Assembly: GCF_041296385.1 (NCBI RefSeq)
Contig: NC_091013.1
Location: 67,549,563-67,613,562, forward strand
Length of the DNA: 64,000 bases
Direction: 5' to 3'
Origin: Aphelocoma coerulescens
Lineage: Eukaryota > Chordata > Aves > Passeriformes > Corvidae
Shown here: in pieces, positions 41,201-54,496 of the stretch
How the letters are laid out: each line of letters starts with the position of its first letter
Position numbering within the stretch: position 1 is the stretch's first letter
Notes under the pieces: model-generated
The model's input: the letters and a program-made list of their open reading frames with translations, nothing else
The model's database searches: none
What the model was told of the DNA's origin: nothing
Translations under genes and position numbers: made by a program

Positions 41201-44200
41201 AATAAAAGCCAGGACCTGCAATCTACATTATAGGAGGATGAAGAAGAACAAGAGGCAGGTACGGAAGAGGAACTGCAAGAACTCTCTTGAGAAGCAGCTG
41301 AATTGTTCACTGTGATATGTAATGTCAACCAGAAATATACTAGAATTAGTAATTAAATAAAGATTTTTGCTTGATGAAAACATGACAAACCCCTGCCCCC
41401 ATAACGTGCTCATAACTAGAGAGAATAAATAAATAGCAATGCTAAGAACCCAGAAAAAAAGCCTAATCTTCAGTGGGTGTGCTAGATAAGAAATGCTTCT
41501 CCATGTCTTCAGGCACTCTGAAAAGGCATTAGACTAATAGGCACTCCGAATAGTGCTGAGATGGCCCATATTGTGAAGAGGGGACCCGTCCCTCCACCCT
41601 TGCCAAACACACACACATTTCTGTGTACATTCCAAAGCAATATATAAAAAGGCTGCAGGAAAAATAACTATGCCTTTAATTTAAGTGGATTTGAGTATTC
41701 TTTTCTAGAAAACCTGAGCTGGCACTGTGAAATGCCCAGCAGTTTACGGCTCTCTTTAAAAATGGATATTTATTTGGTTTTTATTAAGTGAACTATGTCC
41801 AAAGGATTTACTTAAACATTTATGTATTTAATTGGGCTAATTTTTTTCAATCAAATAAAAGTGGTTGTACAGCTCCATCTCTGACAAAGAGGAGTTATTC
41901 TTCAAAGGAAGATACCGTGCCAAGGACAACTCCATTTGTTGATTAAATTACATTCAATAGATGAGATGTTTTGCTAATGGGGATGGGGAATAACCTCCAT
42001 AAAGACAGGGACTGGTGCACCCTGCTCTTCTCTAGAAATATGGTTTTGCTGTCATGAAAAGAAGCACACTGATAGATTAGGCCTTTGACAAATGACCTCT
42101 TGCAAATCTTGTTGAGAGGTTAAGGCCATGATAGGTCTGTGCTGTGTTGCTCTGCTTTTAGTTCCTAGCTTCCTAGCAGTCAGCATGACCTGTATGAAGG
42201 TCTTGGAGGCCCTCTCCATAGTGCAGCATCCCATCATGGGTCACACATGGAGCCGAGTTCCCACTGAAACACTAGATTATGAACAGGAGACATCTTCTAC
42301 CACTGTTTTTAGGGTGTTAACTCCTAGAAATAGGGCAATATAAATAAATGGGGGCAAGAAAAAAAAGAGATGTTTATGTTTTAAACCAGCACAGTTGCTT
42401 GCTCATTGACCGAGTCAAAGTCCATACTCTAATTTGGCAACAGGCTAATAGTGCCTGAGGTGGAGACTGGAGTAGGAAATGAGCAGTGCTTAAAGGGACT
42501 GCCTTTCACTGAGGATGGATCAAGATAATCCTAATCTCTTGTCACCATGCAGACTGTTACTGTTATGTTGCATTATTGGCACATCAGAGTTGCCTGTGGG
42601 CCCATTTAGTGCAGCAGTGATGTGGCACAGCAGGACAGAGCTGCTGACTGAAGGGTGTGAAAGTGAGTCAGATCTACAAAATCCCTGGGTCTGCAAAAGG
42701 AATTAGCAGGCAGTTTCCCAAAAGTAACCGTCATTAGGGCATATCATATAGCACATATTCAATTTTGCTGAGCTAGAGGCACTAATACCATTTTGTTTTC
42801 ATTTCTAAATGTAACACACTAGAAAAACAAATGAAAACTTAGTGTTTTATCAGGAAATTCATTACAGTGAGGGAGTCTGCATTAAGGTGAGAGTATGCAC
42901 TAAAATGAAGACTGCACTAGACATTTGCAAAAGCTTCCATATTCTGCATATTCCAGCTGTGTGAAGAAATCTTCTGAACTTGCATACCTGTTTTAAAGGG
43001 GAAATGTGAGTGTACACACGTAAGTACATTTGCATTGGTTTTGAATGTCTAAAAGCAATGTGACACTTATTTTAGGCCATTAATTTCCCTGGATGTGCAT
43101 GTGGAAACTGCTCAGTTTTACATGCTGATTTCTGTTTTGATGGGTGCAGAGGCAGCCAAGTTCCACAGAAGGTCCCGGAGAGGTCAGGTCATGCTCAATT
43201 TAACTCGCAAAATTGAGCCTCAGTTGGCATCTGGTGAAACAGCACTACGAGACCAATACCTAGGAGCCCAAACAGCAAAATGTTTATGTGGAATAAAAGT
43301 CACTTATTGAAACATAGATGATTCGTGTCATCACAAGCCACCAGCTGCCACTTCCCAAACACCAGATGTGTGAAGTGGTGTTAGATGCTTAACTTATTAA
43401 CCTGAAAGGATGAAGACACAAAATTTAAGATAAACTCATTTTTAGTGGAACTTTTTTTGAACTACTTGGAAAAACCTTTTCTTTCCTTGAGGAAATATGG
43501 TAGCTCTATCTATGCCTTCATGGTCAGAGATATCCTTGACCTGGGGGCCCAGCTACAGCAGCAACCAAAGCAGATAGCTCCAAGCACACACCTTTGCTTG
43601 CTGTCTGTGGCAGCCCATCTATCTGCGGACTGCTGTGAAAGGGCTCACCTGCCCAAAGTCACTGTCTAGAGAGTGACTTAAAAGCCTGGCTCCCATCCTG
43701 AACTAAACAAGCAGCTGGATTAGCCTCAAAAGCTCTCAGAAACTTCTCTCTTGATGGATCTCTGTTTCCAAATATCGTTATTATTAAGGTTCCCCTCTGC
43801 CAGTTTTAGAGGGCTTGAAATATCTTAAAGAAAACTCTTGACTTGATAATTACTTTTGCTGTAGAAATGTTAGAGTAAATGATCTCCAAAGCACTTTCAA
43901 AGCAAACAGTGCAGTTACTAAAACAGCATAAAAACCCCACAGAAAGCACTGTGGATGTAAAAAAGGCTTTGTCAACTATTTAATTTGTCTTAGGTGGCAT
44001 CATTTCAGCATCTGGCTGAGTGTTGACATAGAGTGCCAAAGACTCAAGAAAAGGATTTAGAAGGGAGGACAATTTGTTGGAGACCTATTACAGGGAAAAT
44101 ATTCAAAGGTGTTTTTCTATGAGCAGTCTATCTGAAAAAAGCATTTTTCTTGTGTGCAGATCCTCTGCAAACATCGTGGAGATTTCACACATTCATTTTT

Positions 44201-44417
44201 TTGACTGGGGCTGAGCACAACCTTTACAAGCATACTTGAGCTGCAGCTGCTGAGTTCTTAGATAAATAGCTGAGCAAACTACGTGCTAGTAAAGGAAGTA
44301 TTCCATCAAGAAACACTTCCTCTTTAGTGCTACCCAAACAGCTTCCATTCTTAAATCTTTGTAAGCTTTTGGTGACTATATCAAGGTCCACATATATTCT
44401 GTCTAACATAAGGAGAG

Positions 44418-44690
44418 ACTATTTACAAGAGCAGGACAAAGGGGAATCACTTCAAACTGAAACAGTAGGTTTAGATATTAGGAAGAAATTAATTCCTGTG
44501 AGGGTGATGAGCCACAGGAACAGGTTGTCCAGAGAAGCTGTGGATGCCCCACCCCTGGAAGTGTTCAAGGACAGATTGGATGATCTGAGCAACCTGGTCT
44601 AGTGGAAAGTTCCTGCCCATGGCAGAGTGGGTTGAACCAGATGATCTTTAAGGTCCCTTTGGACCCAGTCCATTCTATCATTCTATGATA
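44418..44690 (+). mobile_element. CR1 LINE 3'-end fragment
   Basis: This is a well-preserved sense-oriented CR1 3' end. It has ACTATTTACAAGAGCAGGAC, then GATATTAGGAAGAAATTAAT, CAGAGAAGCTGTGGATGCCC, GGAAGTGTTCAAGGACAG, a GAGCAACCTGGTCTAGTGGA block and CCAGATGATCTTTAAGGTCC, ending with ATTCTATCATTCTATGATA. It is about 270 bp long, 5'-truncated and has no reverse-transcriptase remnant. It lies inside the last LHFPL6 intron in the gene's own orientation. The 91-codon open frame across it is an artefact. Confidence 0.92.
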
Positions 44691-47234
44691 AGGCATATAC
44701 CATTGTAACCAGAATTAGACATGGTCATGCAAGAGCCTTCAGCAGTCAGTAGACATAATCAGGAGCATCCAGAAAGGGACTCAAACCACATGGAGCAGGT
44801 ATTTGGTGCTCTTTATTATGCAAAAAGGGCAGCTGAACTGGTTGCTTTGAATCCCTTCCTAGTTAAAATGGAGAAAAATAGGTGCTACTAGAGCAGGGCT
44901 CACCTGCTGTACCATATATATTTACTTAAAGAGAAAATACAACACACTTTTGTAAGTGATTTTTCCTCTTCATCATCTCTGAAGGGAGTCTGGAGTTCTA
45001 TTCCATTGTGAATCTCGGCATTGTGGATGTTCAAAGAGAGATGCAATTGATTTCACTTCTGCAGTAGGTGAGCTTTCTGCTGGCTTCTTGCCGGAGGTTG
45101 AGAGAGCTCCTCATTAGTAGCACATAAGATATTTGCTCTTGGGAATTTGGGCATTGTAATTGACACTGGGTATTGGTTTCTCCCTCACTGCTTCATGATA
45201 AATGCACACCTACAGCAAATTTGAGGTTTGATTAAACAAAATTATGTGATCCTCCAAAGAAAGGAGGATTTGATCATATGAGTGAGTGTCTGCATACAGC
45301 AGGACTAAAGAATTTGAAGTTGGCATTTTTTCTCCACTTTTTTACACTTCAGAACTTTATGAAATTTTATGCATTTAGTTACAGACTAATTCTAAGTTAC
45401 CAAAATAGCTTGAAAAAATATACATGCATAAAAAATTTTATATTTTTTAAAAAGATTAATCCATTGAGAAAGTCATATCTGTGCAACAGAAAAAGTAACC
45501 AGTTCCATTGAATTAATTATTATTATAATTATTATGTATCAGGCTGTTTGCTAGGCTGCAGTTTTACCTTTTATAGTGTTCTTTCTTTGTTTCACATAAC
45601 TACTTTAATTCTTTCTGGACTCATTCCAAGTTTCACCTTCTCTTCCTGCTTTTGCAGCTGATTTCACATGACAGTTTTTCATTGTTGCTGTGTCAAGAAA
45701 AACATCTTCAGCTATTTAATTTATCTTGGCTTTGTTTCAAAATAATTTTGCCTTCTTATTAATTAGCTGATTATCTTTTACATTCATTTAGATCTTTCAT
45801 ATTTCCAAATCCCAGTATATCCCCTTAGAATCACACTCCTTATTTTTTTTTCTGATTACTTTTTCAAGACCCTGATTGATTATATGAATTCACATTCTCT
45901 ATAGTACTGTACTCTCATGTGAACCCGTTAATTAGAATTCCTGCACAACTTCTTGGAAGTAGGAATTGTAGGTTTTATTTTTGAAGGTATATAATTTGTA
46001 CTCTACAGTCTGGCTGATTCTGAAACCTTTTCTCCTTCATCTTGGAAAATAGGCTATACTTAAGGTTAATTGATTAGAGTTTGCCAAATACTCCAGACTG
46101 CAAGTCCAGGATAGTCTTAAAATTAACAGCAAAAAAGGTACAAATATTTAAGATACTAAGTCTTGCAATTAACAGGTTTGCATCCAAGACACTTTTATAT
46201 TCAGGATATTTTTTCATAAGTGGCAATTATTGGTTATTTTAGATTAAACCATATGTTATTTCCAAGACCTCGATAACTATATGTGATAATTATTTATAAG
46301 ACATGATTAATAGAAATCTTAGTAAAATGATGTCTTGCCAACTGGATCCTGGCACAGCTCTGTGGTAGATCAAGTATCTGCATATTTTCTGTTGCCAAAT
46401 TTTACTCACTCCCAAATTTGTCTTAATCTTTATTTGCCTATATATTCAAGAGGAGAAGGGGAGCAAGGGGTTGCATATCATGCCCTTGAGGATCACATTA
46501 GAAATCAGGAAAAGGCATGGAAGTGCATTTTAGTAAGCACATTTATCACTGCAGAACTACCCTTCCACATTTACTGATTTCTTTTGATTTAGTAAATATT
46601 GTCTTATGTTCCATGGGACTCTTTTCTGTAAATCTTCTTTTGATAGTGTCTTCGCTCACCGTAATTTTTGTCCTCTATCCTCAGGGACCATGATTTTTCT
46701 CAATCCTCATAAAAAAGAGTGCAATGTTTCCAGTCTTTCATTCTTTTACTTGCTTGGAAAATGGCCATCCATCCCTATAGCTTCAAGATCCATGGTCTGT
46801 TATTTCAGTGTTCATCCTGACACACTCTTGCTGCCAATCCCAGTAAAACAAGGGTGAAAACAAAGTTCTTAATGGCTGGCTACAAATTTACCTGAGACAA
46901 CTTTGACAGTCCTGCTTCACTGAACAACCAAGAGCTCCAATTATTAGTGCTCTCCTCTATAAAAATTAAAAATAATCTAGAATTAACAAAGCGCTGAAGT
47001 GCTGAAGGCACAGCTTCTCCCTCAATACTGACCTGTCAGGTGAAGACTGATTTGTTAAAAGCAACACCAGTTCTGTGCACAAAAGCAAGCTGCTGTGATG
47101 CACGTCATCTCTATCAGCTAGAAGACTAGTTCAGCTGCTGGGAATTTACTTTGGCACAAAACCAGATCTAGCCCATCTTAGGAGCAAAACATGTACACAT
47201 TCTTGCTTGCATCTCCACACCCTCAATGGATGGG

Positions 47235-47893
47235 TGACACTTTGTTGTGCCATAAATCGAGTCTCTCCTGATGGGAGACAATTTGCTGAAAGTCCTTGCA
47301 AGGAGTTTAAAAGATAAAGTGAGACGTCTTCTGTAGTTTCAATGCTTCTAGACAGTTGTTTATTAAGTCTTATCAGAGGAACTGAGGCACTGGCATGACC
47401 CAGGTACAGCATGGAAGGAGGAAAAGTAGGAGTGAGAGCGAGAAAGACTGATTATCAAGATTTACACAGCCTTTTAAAGACATTTTAACCAATAGTTACT
47501 AAAAACGTACATTATTTTCACTTTCTTACCAATTATTCAGTAACACGGCTAGGAACTGCGGAATTCTCTATCCAATCAATCCAAACTACTTTTACTGCAA
47601 AATATGGAGTGGTAGAAGGAGAAGAAGGTCTAGAGAACAACAACAATTCTCCATTTTGATATTTTTTACTCTTATCTATTTACTATAAAGAGAAGCCTAA
47701 AACCTCTAAATTTTTCACCGTATGACAATCTTACATAGTAGTCTATCACCTAATTCACACTACTGTATTTTTTTGCTGTTGTCTAACTGTTGGTAATTTT
47801 TTCCAAGGTTTAAAGCTATACCAGTGTTGTCCAGGGGGGTAAAAACCCTTAAAAACAGGCAGAGAAATATTCTCGGTACTCTGGGTTCCTACA
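47235..47893 (-). mobile_element. Solo LTR of an endogenous retrovirus, antisense, with 6-bp duplication
   Basis: The 659-bp element starts on + with TGACACTTTGTTGTGCC and ends with GGGTTCCTACA, giving TG...CA termini. It is flanked by a perfect 6-bp duplication GATGGG at 47229-47234 and 47894-47899. Read on the - strand it begins TGTAGGAACCCAGAG and has a TTTAAAAGG TATA-like site (RC of 47471-47479). It also has an AATAAA poly(A) signal (RC of 47359-47364) and ends ACAACAAAGTGTCA. The AT-rich U3 is unlike that of the other LTRs here, so this is a separate family. No internal viral genes remain. It is antisense to LHFPL6. A copy of GATGGG also occurs inside the element at 47270-47275; only the outer pair gives TG...CA ends. 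Confidence 0.9.
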
Positions 47894-47917
47894 GATGGGC
47901 CACTCTTCTGCCTACAT

Positions 47918-47984
47918 ATGTATATATGTATATATGTATATATGTATATATGTATATATGTATATATGTATATATGTATATATG

Positions 47985-48031
<47 letters not shown>

Positions 48032-48048
48032 ATGTGTATGTGTGTATT
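47918..48048. repeat. (TGTATATA)n octanucleotide microsatellite grading into (TA)n and (TG)n
   Basis: G residues fall exactly every 8 bases from 47920 to 47992 (ten in a row). After this the period shifts to 6, then to a pure TA run at 47999-48019, and then back to TATATATG and TGTG steps up to about 48046. The array begins only about 25 bases after the 3' boundary of the LTR. Frames of alternating Tyr/Ile/Met/Cys/Val across it are artefacts. It is strongly AT-rich and self-complementary, so cruciform formation, length variation and assembly errors are likely. Confidence 0.95.
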
Positions 48049-51000
48049 CCAATGCATCCTTAAGGAAAACAACAAAGCTGCTGTGCATTTTTATGTGTGT
48101 GTGAAAATTAACATGGTTTCAATAACTGCTTTAATTCTATCAAGTATTTAGGCAGTGTTGCTTTTAATTTTAGAACTTTGACATTAAAAAAAAAAAGGGA
48201 AACTGCAGTACTGGATTTCTAATCTTTTACATGACATGCTTCATGAATGCAAACTGCTCTACTTGATGGTTGAATTTAAGCCCCAGTTCTGCAAATCTCT
48301 TCACCATTTGCTTACCACTGAATACATGACAAGTCTTGCTGATGTCAGTGCAGTAATACCATCTCAACTCTGCTTTTTATAAAGCTTCCTGTTCCTTTTA
48401 AAATGAGTGTTTTATATCAATATGAAGCAGAAGTCATTTTACAATTTAAACTGCAATTAAACTACCCAATTATTGATAACCAACAATCTTTCTTTAGGAT
48501 GCAGTAGACTAAAATAGGCCATACATGTGGTAAAATGAGAACACCAAAGCAGAAAAAATAACTCCAAAATGTTTTCCTCCTTGTGTAAAAGGGGTGGCAT
48601 TGTTTCATTTTGACATGTGGCTATGCAGTGTAGGCATTCATTGCAATGGGTACCTTTGAGATGGATTATCTCTGGCCTTGTATCTATACTTTACTATACT
48701 TGGAATGAAAAGTATAGCTAAGTCCTATACCCTCAGACACCTGCCCTGCTGGAGGCTCTTCTTCAGCACAACAGCTTGAAATTCTGTTCTGCTCAGCATC
48801 ATCCAAGTACAGATCAAGCTATTCTATCCAAGGCTTCCCATTGCTCTTGACATGGGCTGGAAATAATGGCCAAGTTTATTGCTGTGTTATTATTGCTCTA
48901 AGGTCAAGCTCCCAGCTCTTTCATCCATTCCCCTGCTCTCCCATTCTTTCATTTGTTCATCTTGACCCAACTCACACTTGTGAACTACATTGCATTTGTT
49001 AGATCAAGAGGCTGCCTGCCTGCCGTGCCTCAGAGCATTAAGTAGGGCAGTGGTCCTTTGGGTAAATGGAGCATGGTATGGAGAAATAAATGTTATTCTC
49101 TTCAGCCAAGAGTGAATGTGTGTGGTGTCTGTTGAACACATCTCTGACACTGATTTAACAGTTCTTTCTTCTTAATATGTATCACACATGCTCTCTCCCA
49201 CTGCCAAGGTACAAAAGTTTAAATCACACCATGTAAAAGGTCAAATTTACTTCATTCTATCCTGCTTAGGTTACAGCTTTGGGCAGGCTACCAGGTGAAT
49301 CTTTAAACTCTTTTTAAGGTAGTATTTTGACATTTATTTTCTCTACCTGGAAACATCATGATGAGAAAAATTTACTTTTTCAAGCTGCAACTACAATTCC
49401 CTAGTAGTTTTGCAATATTTCACAATTTACAAAGACCTATCAGATTGAGTCCATCTTATCACAAGAAATGCTGTAGCACACCGTACCCTGGTATAAATGT
49501 GATTATTTTCAAAGCAATCCAGTGGGCTCGAATCTGGTGTAGGCTTAAGTCTGTTTTTGAAAATAGCAGCAGAAGCTAAGGACAGGGTGTGTATACGGGC
49601 AAAGCAATAGGTGGCCCAGAGACAGGCCTCTCCACGGACTGCTGTGTGATTGGGCAAGTGTCAGCATCAGGGACATTGCTAGGCACTCGACAGCTCTCCA
49701 GGGTTTCTGATGTCCTTCTCTTCAGGAAGTCAGACTCTCTGTGTGTGGTCTTCTGTAATGAAGCAAAGAATGGTGTTATCTTCAGAGCACAACTAGATGA
49801 CAAAACCAAGTAAATCTCTCTCTCTGCTTCAGCACATTAAGGAGAGAGGCTAGTAAGCTCAAGCCAAGGCCACACAGCTCCTCAAGTCCTCTTGGTCACA
49901 TCAGGATCTTTGTTTCACTGGGTATTTTTTAAATAAAAATTTGGGAGGGTTATGAAGACAAAAATGACACAAGTGTTATGTTTCCTGCTGTGGTGTCAGC
50001 CTGAGATCTTCAAAGTGACCAGGAGCATAAGTGTTGCCTCCCACCAATGTCTCCTTACAAAGCCTGCCAGACAATGTCCTGCAGACAGTCGGTGGCAATG
50101 CTGTCTGCCTGGAGGCATTCGAATGCCTTGGACGTATTAAGCTGAGCAGACATTTTGTGTTTCTTGTGCCTAAGGCAGGATTAGCTGAGTTGATAATTGC
50201 CTGAACCTGAAGCCTAGCCCTCGGGCATGGCATTGGGACAGAATATCAACATACCACCTATTTCTAGATGGAAACTCTGTTGATACCTTCTGGTCTCTGA
50301 AGGAAAGAATGGTTTCTGCTGGTTTTGGGAAGGTTGGGAAGGAAGTGTTGCATTGCTGCTTGTGCTTTACTGAGAGCACTCACTGCTCAAAGCATGGTGA
50401 TATCACCCAAGGTGTCAACAACACAGGAAGAACCTCAGTGGTAACAAGTCCCAAGCACTCAAAAAAGACAAAGATGATGCAGCCCAAGTGAAAATCGCCT
50501 TGAGATGGGTTAAAATCCTGTGGAGTAGCAGAAGCCATTTCCTTGATTTCGGAGATCTCTAAAGAGGCTTCCTCCCTGCTGCAGCTGCTGTTTTCCTGAT
50601 CTCATGCCCTACTGCAGGCACAGTGCCTGAAAGGGAAGTAATCACTTTATGGTCCACTGTGGGATTCCCCAGCACCATTTACTGGCGATCAGTTTGACTG
50701 TATAAAGATGCTGAGGCCTTTAATTGGATTCAAAGCCATATTGTGACACTCATTAGACAGAAGATCACTGAAGTTTGCAGTAATGGGTTGTGACCTCGGG
50801 TGGGGATAGGGAAATCTGTCTATTTTTTTATTTCTGGGCTCTATGCTTCCATTCCCATGGCAGCCCCCATGCAGGTAATCCCCTGACACCACACTCCTTT
50901 GTGGATGGTCAGGTTCGATGCCTGTGTGTGGGAGATGTGAGCAGGTCACCCAGCAGTTCTCAGCCGCATCCAGGTTCAAGTCCCACCATTGCAGTGGCAG

Positions 51001-51054
51001 AGCCTGAATAACGCCCTGCGTTCCCTGTCTGAGGTGGGCATACAAGTGGGCTGA

Positions 51055-51620
<566 letters not shown>

Positions 51621-51792
51621 CACACATGCACGCACAGATGTTGACCATGGCACAAAATAAGTAGAGAGGAAACTTTTTTTGGTGCGATTCTTCTTTGTTT
51701 TCCTTTTTTTTTTCTCTCCTTTTTTTTTTTTACTTCTCTCTGGTGGTTTAAGACTCGGTGTTGCAACACTTTTTAATCTATACATTAAACTT

Positions 51793-51798
51793 AATAAA
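51793..51798 (+). terminator. LHFPL6: Proximal poly(A) signal AATAAA in LHFPL6 3' UTR
   Basis: A canonical AATAAA about 520 bases after the stop, just after a long pyrimidine tract. It may give a shorter 3' UTR isoform, but the downstream GU-rich context is weak. Confidence 0.45.
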
Positions 51799-52219
51799 AA
51801 GGACCAATAAGCCACTTTATCAGTATTTTGTATAATCTCTACACATTTTTCTTCCCCAAACATTTATCCACTGCTTATTCAGCCCTATATAACTTTTATT
51901 AAGCCTCTGTGTTTTCAGCATTATTACAAAATGCAACATAATTACTTGGCATATGTACCCTTCCTGTAGTCCTTTTATGAAATGCAGTAAATGGACGTTT
52001 TCCCATCCACTGGAAATCCCACTCACGGTACTGTAGAGCTCTGTTGGTTACGTACGACTAACAGCAAACTTCTTCCAGACATAGATTTCTGTTGCTGTTA
52101 TGTTTAGCTCATTGATGTTGTATTGTGCTGTACCATGTTTATTATTTCAATATTCATTTTTGTAAAATATATATATATAATATGTGCTATTTTATGTTTG
52201 TATTTGAAAAATCTCTGTA

Positions 52220-52225
52220 AATAAA
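52220..52225 (+). terminator. LHFPL6: Distal poly(A) signal AATAAA, likely main LHFPL6 3' end
   Basis: A canonical AATAAA about 945 bases after the stop, followed by a T-rich segment (ATTTTTCC) and then sequence with no further 3' UTR character. It overlaps the octamer TGTAAATA (52216-52223). It is the best candidate for the main cleavage signal. Confidence 0.75.
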
Positions 52226-53799
52226 TTTTTCCTTGATCAATACTTCCAATGCATGATTGTGCCAGTAGATGAAACAGTTCCTTCCCAAATCCCTATGGAA
52301 AAATTCTCAGAAACACTCATGACTTTTATAACCGTGCTATATCCTTTTACCCTGTAAAACACACACGTTTAGAGTTCAGTTATACTGCCTGAGGATAGAC
52401 ATCTACTGCCACCGGAGACATTCTGGCATATTCACATTTTTGCCTGTTGCTGTCAGGTGTCCTGAAGGATTTCAGCAACACTTTCCCCATTTTGTCCTGG
52501 CTGCTGTGGTCTCAGAATTTCACACAGAACTGTATATCCCAGTTTAGCCAACTGAAATAAGCCTTTACTTCCCTAAGGCCAGTAACTCTGATCAAATACC
52601 TACCAGGCAACATTCTCTGCACAGGACACTGGCACTGAACATAAAATAAATCTTAAAAAAATCAATATTTTATTTTCTTTATGTAAACCAATGTGAACTT
52701 AATTCATGGGAACTTGTAAGGGGTTTTCAGTCATAACATTAACTAATGTTATTCCCTTTCAAATTTGTTTTTCTGGTCCTGTTTTGCCAATATCACATTT
52801 CTGTCATATATATTTAAGTTAACATCTATGTTCCAGTTGCAGTTCTGGTGCTTAGTAACACTTAAGAGCTGAAAAAATCTGGCATCATGCCAGTGCTTTG
52901 TACATTGCACTGGGCAGATTTTCGGAGGAATGTGGAAATAACAATGTCAGCTTACAGTGATCAATCCTGATATCACTCAACAGAATTTTATCGAGTTTCA
53001 TTATAGGCTAGGCACTATTTATTTGCTTTATGGTGCTGTGCAGTGAAAACAAAATTGTTCCTTACCGCTCCCAGATTAGCCCATAATAGCCCATCTCATC
53101 TGACTGCACTTCTGCTGAGGAGCACACCAGCCATGCTGTGGGGATTTTCCTCCCTGCATGTTCTTCCAGTGGCACCAGCAGCAGTGGGACATGCAGCTCT
53201 TCCCTCCAGATTGCAGGTTTAAGGCTCATCCCTTCATGTGAGCACTCAGGACCATACCCAAACCTGCTGCAGGAGGCCAGCAGCACCCCATATATTCTCA
53301 CAGTAAGTATGAAATGTCCCTATTAGGATTGTGGATGGCTGCTTTATTAAAACTGAAGGAGATACAACCACAACTTTGACTGTGGCACCCCTGACTGCAG
53401 TCAGATCTTTGGCAGGTGTATCTGAATAGAAAAATGCCTTGTACAGTGCATTACTGTGGAGACATGCCTCTCCTTCCACTGAAACCGTGGCTGGCTATAA
53501 AAAGTTTCTGTGACCTGGCTATAAATACATTGTTACTATTCCACATTTGACTCTTACAAGGTTATATTCTGGACCATGCATCATGAAGAGCACTTTGACT
53601 TTTTTTAGATCTTCCTGTGCTTGGGTTCAGGCTTGATTTATCATGACAAACTGGAACTATGCAATTACTTCATGAAGAAAATTAGGGTTTTGTTGTGATG
53701 AAATACCATTATAGCATGACTCAATTTGTATACAATCTCCTTTTTTTTAATTTGGGCTTGAATAAAATGTCAATCTTTAATAATGAAGCCAATGACTTA

Positions 53800-54090
53800 T
53801 GCTGCACCTGCTTTGAAGCTGTTTATCATATAGCCTTCAGCTGCTGTGATATGAATAAACCAATCACAGCTTAATTAGGTTTGTCCATATTTGTGCATTT
53901 TGGTTCTGATCTCCATTTTACACTGGAATATAAATACCATTTATTATCATGGTTATCAAGCCTCACAGCTACAAACTCTAATAACTTCGAACTGGCAAAA
54001 GATTGTTTTCGATTTCACAGTATGAAGCGCCAATGAAATATTTACAATATTTACCATGTTTAATTTTCCATTTATTTATTTTTGAAGATG
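53800..54090. other. AT-rich non-repeat stretch, candidate conserved non-coding element
   Basis: About 290 bp just beyond LHFPL6 holds closely spaced factor-like words: AACCAATCAC (CCAAT type), CTTAATTAGG (homeodomain core), CCATATTTG (near-CArG), and several CpGs (TTCGAACT, TTCGATTT, AAGCGCC). No coding potential or repeat family is recognised. The style resembles vertebrate conserved non-coding elements, but only an alignment could show that. Confidence 0.2.
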
Positions 54091-54496
54091 AGGAGCTGGC
54101 CTTGAATTTGTCTAAACAAAAGAGGTAAGCTTGCTCACACTCCTAGGTCACTGAATTCCTCCCATGCCATTGCTGGCAATCGTATCCCATAATCCCGTCC
54201 ATAAATTTATCAAGCTGTATTTTAGAACTATTTAAGCAGTTTCCCCCAGCAAATACATTTTGGAAATTTATTGCAAAATCTCATTCTTTGGGTGATTATA
54301 CACTCCCTGTATTCCAGACCAGCCAGTGTTCTGGAGCTCACTGTCAATGCACATGTCAGAGGTCTTAGTCCACTTCCAAAAAACACTCTGGGAGCTTCAA
54401 GTTTGATCTGCCACTCCCAACTAATACAGGGGCTGTATATATGTAGAAACAAATCCTGTAATCACAGACTACTGTTCATTATCAGAAGCTGTTTTA

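Noticed and set aside
47270..47893. Alternative LTR boundaries using the inner GATGGG copy at 47270-47275
   Set aside because: This would give an element without TG...CA ends; the outer GATGGG at 47229-47234 gives canonical ends.
47755..48151. Tyr/Ile/Cys/Val/Met repeat frames up to 106 codons
   Set aside because: They are translations of the (TGTATATA)n array and the neighbouring LTR.
48980..49160. Possible LTR tail (AATAAATG followed by a TG-rich segment)
   Set aside because: No TG...CA ends or target-site duplication could be found and there is no TATA box upstream; evidence too weak.
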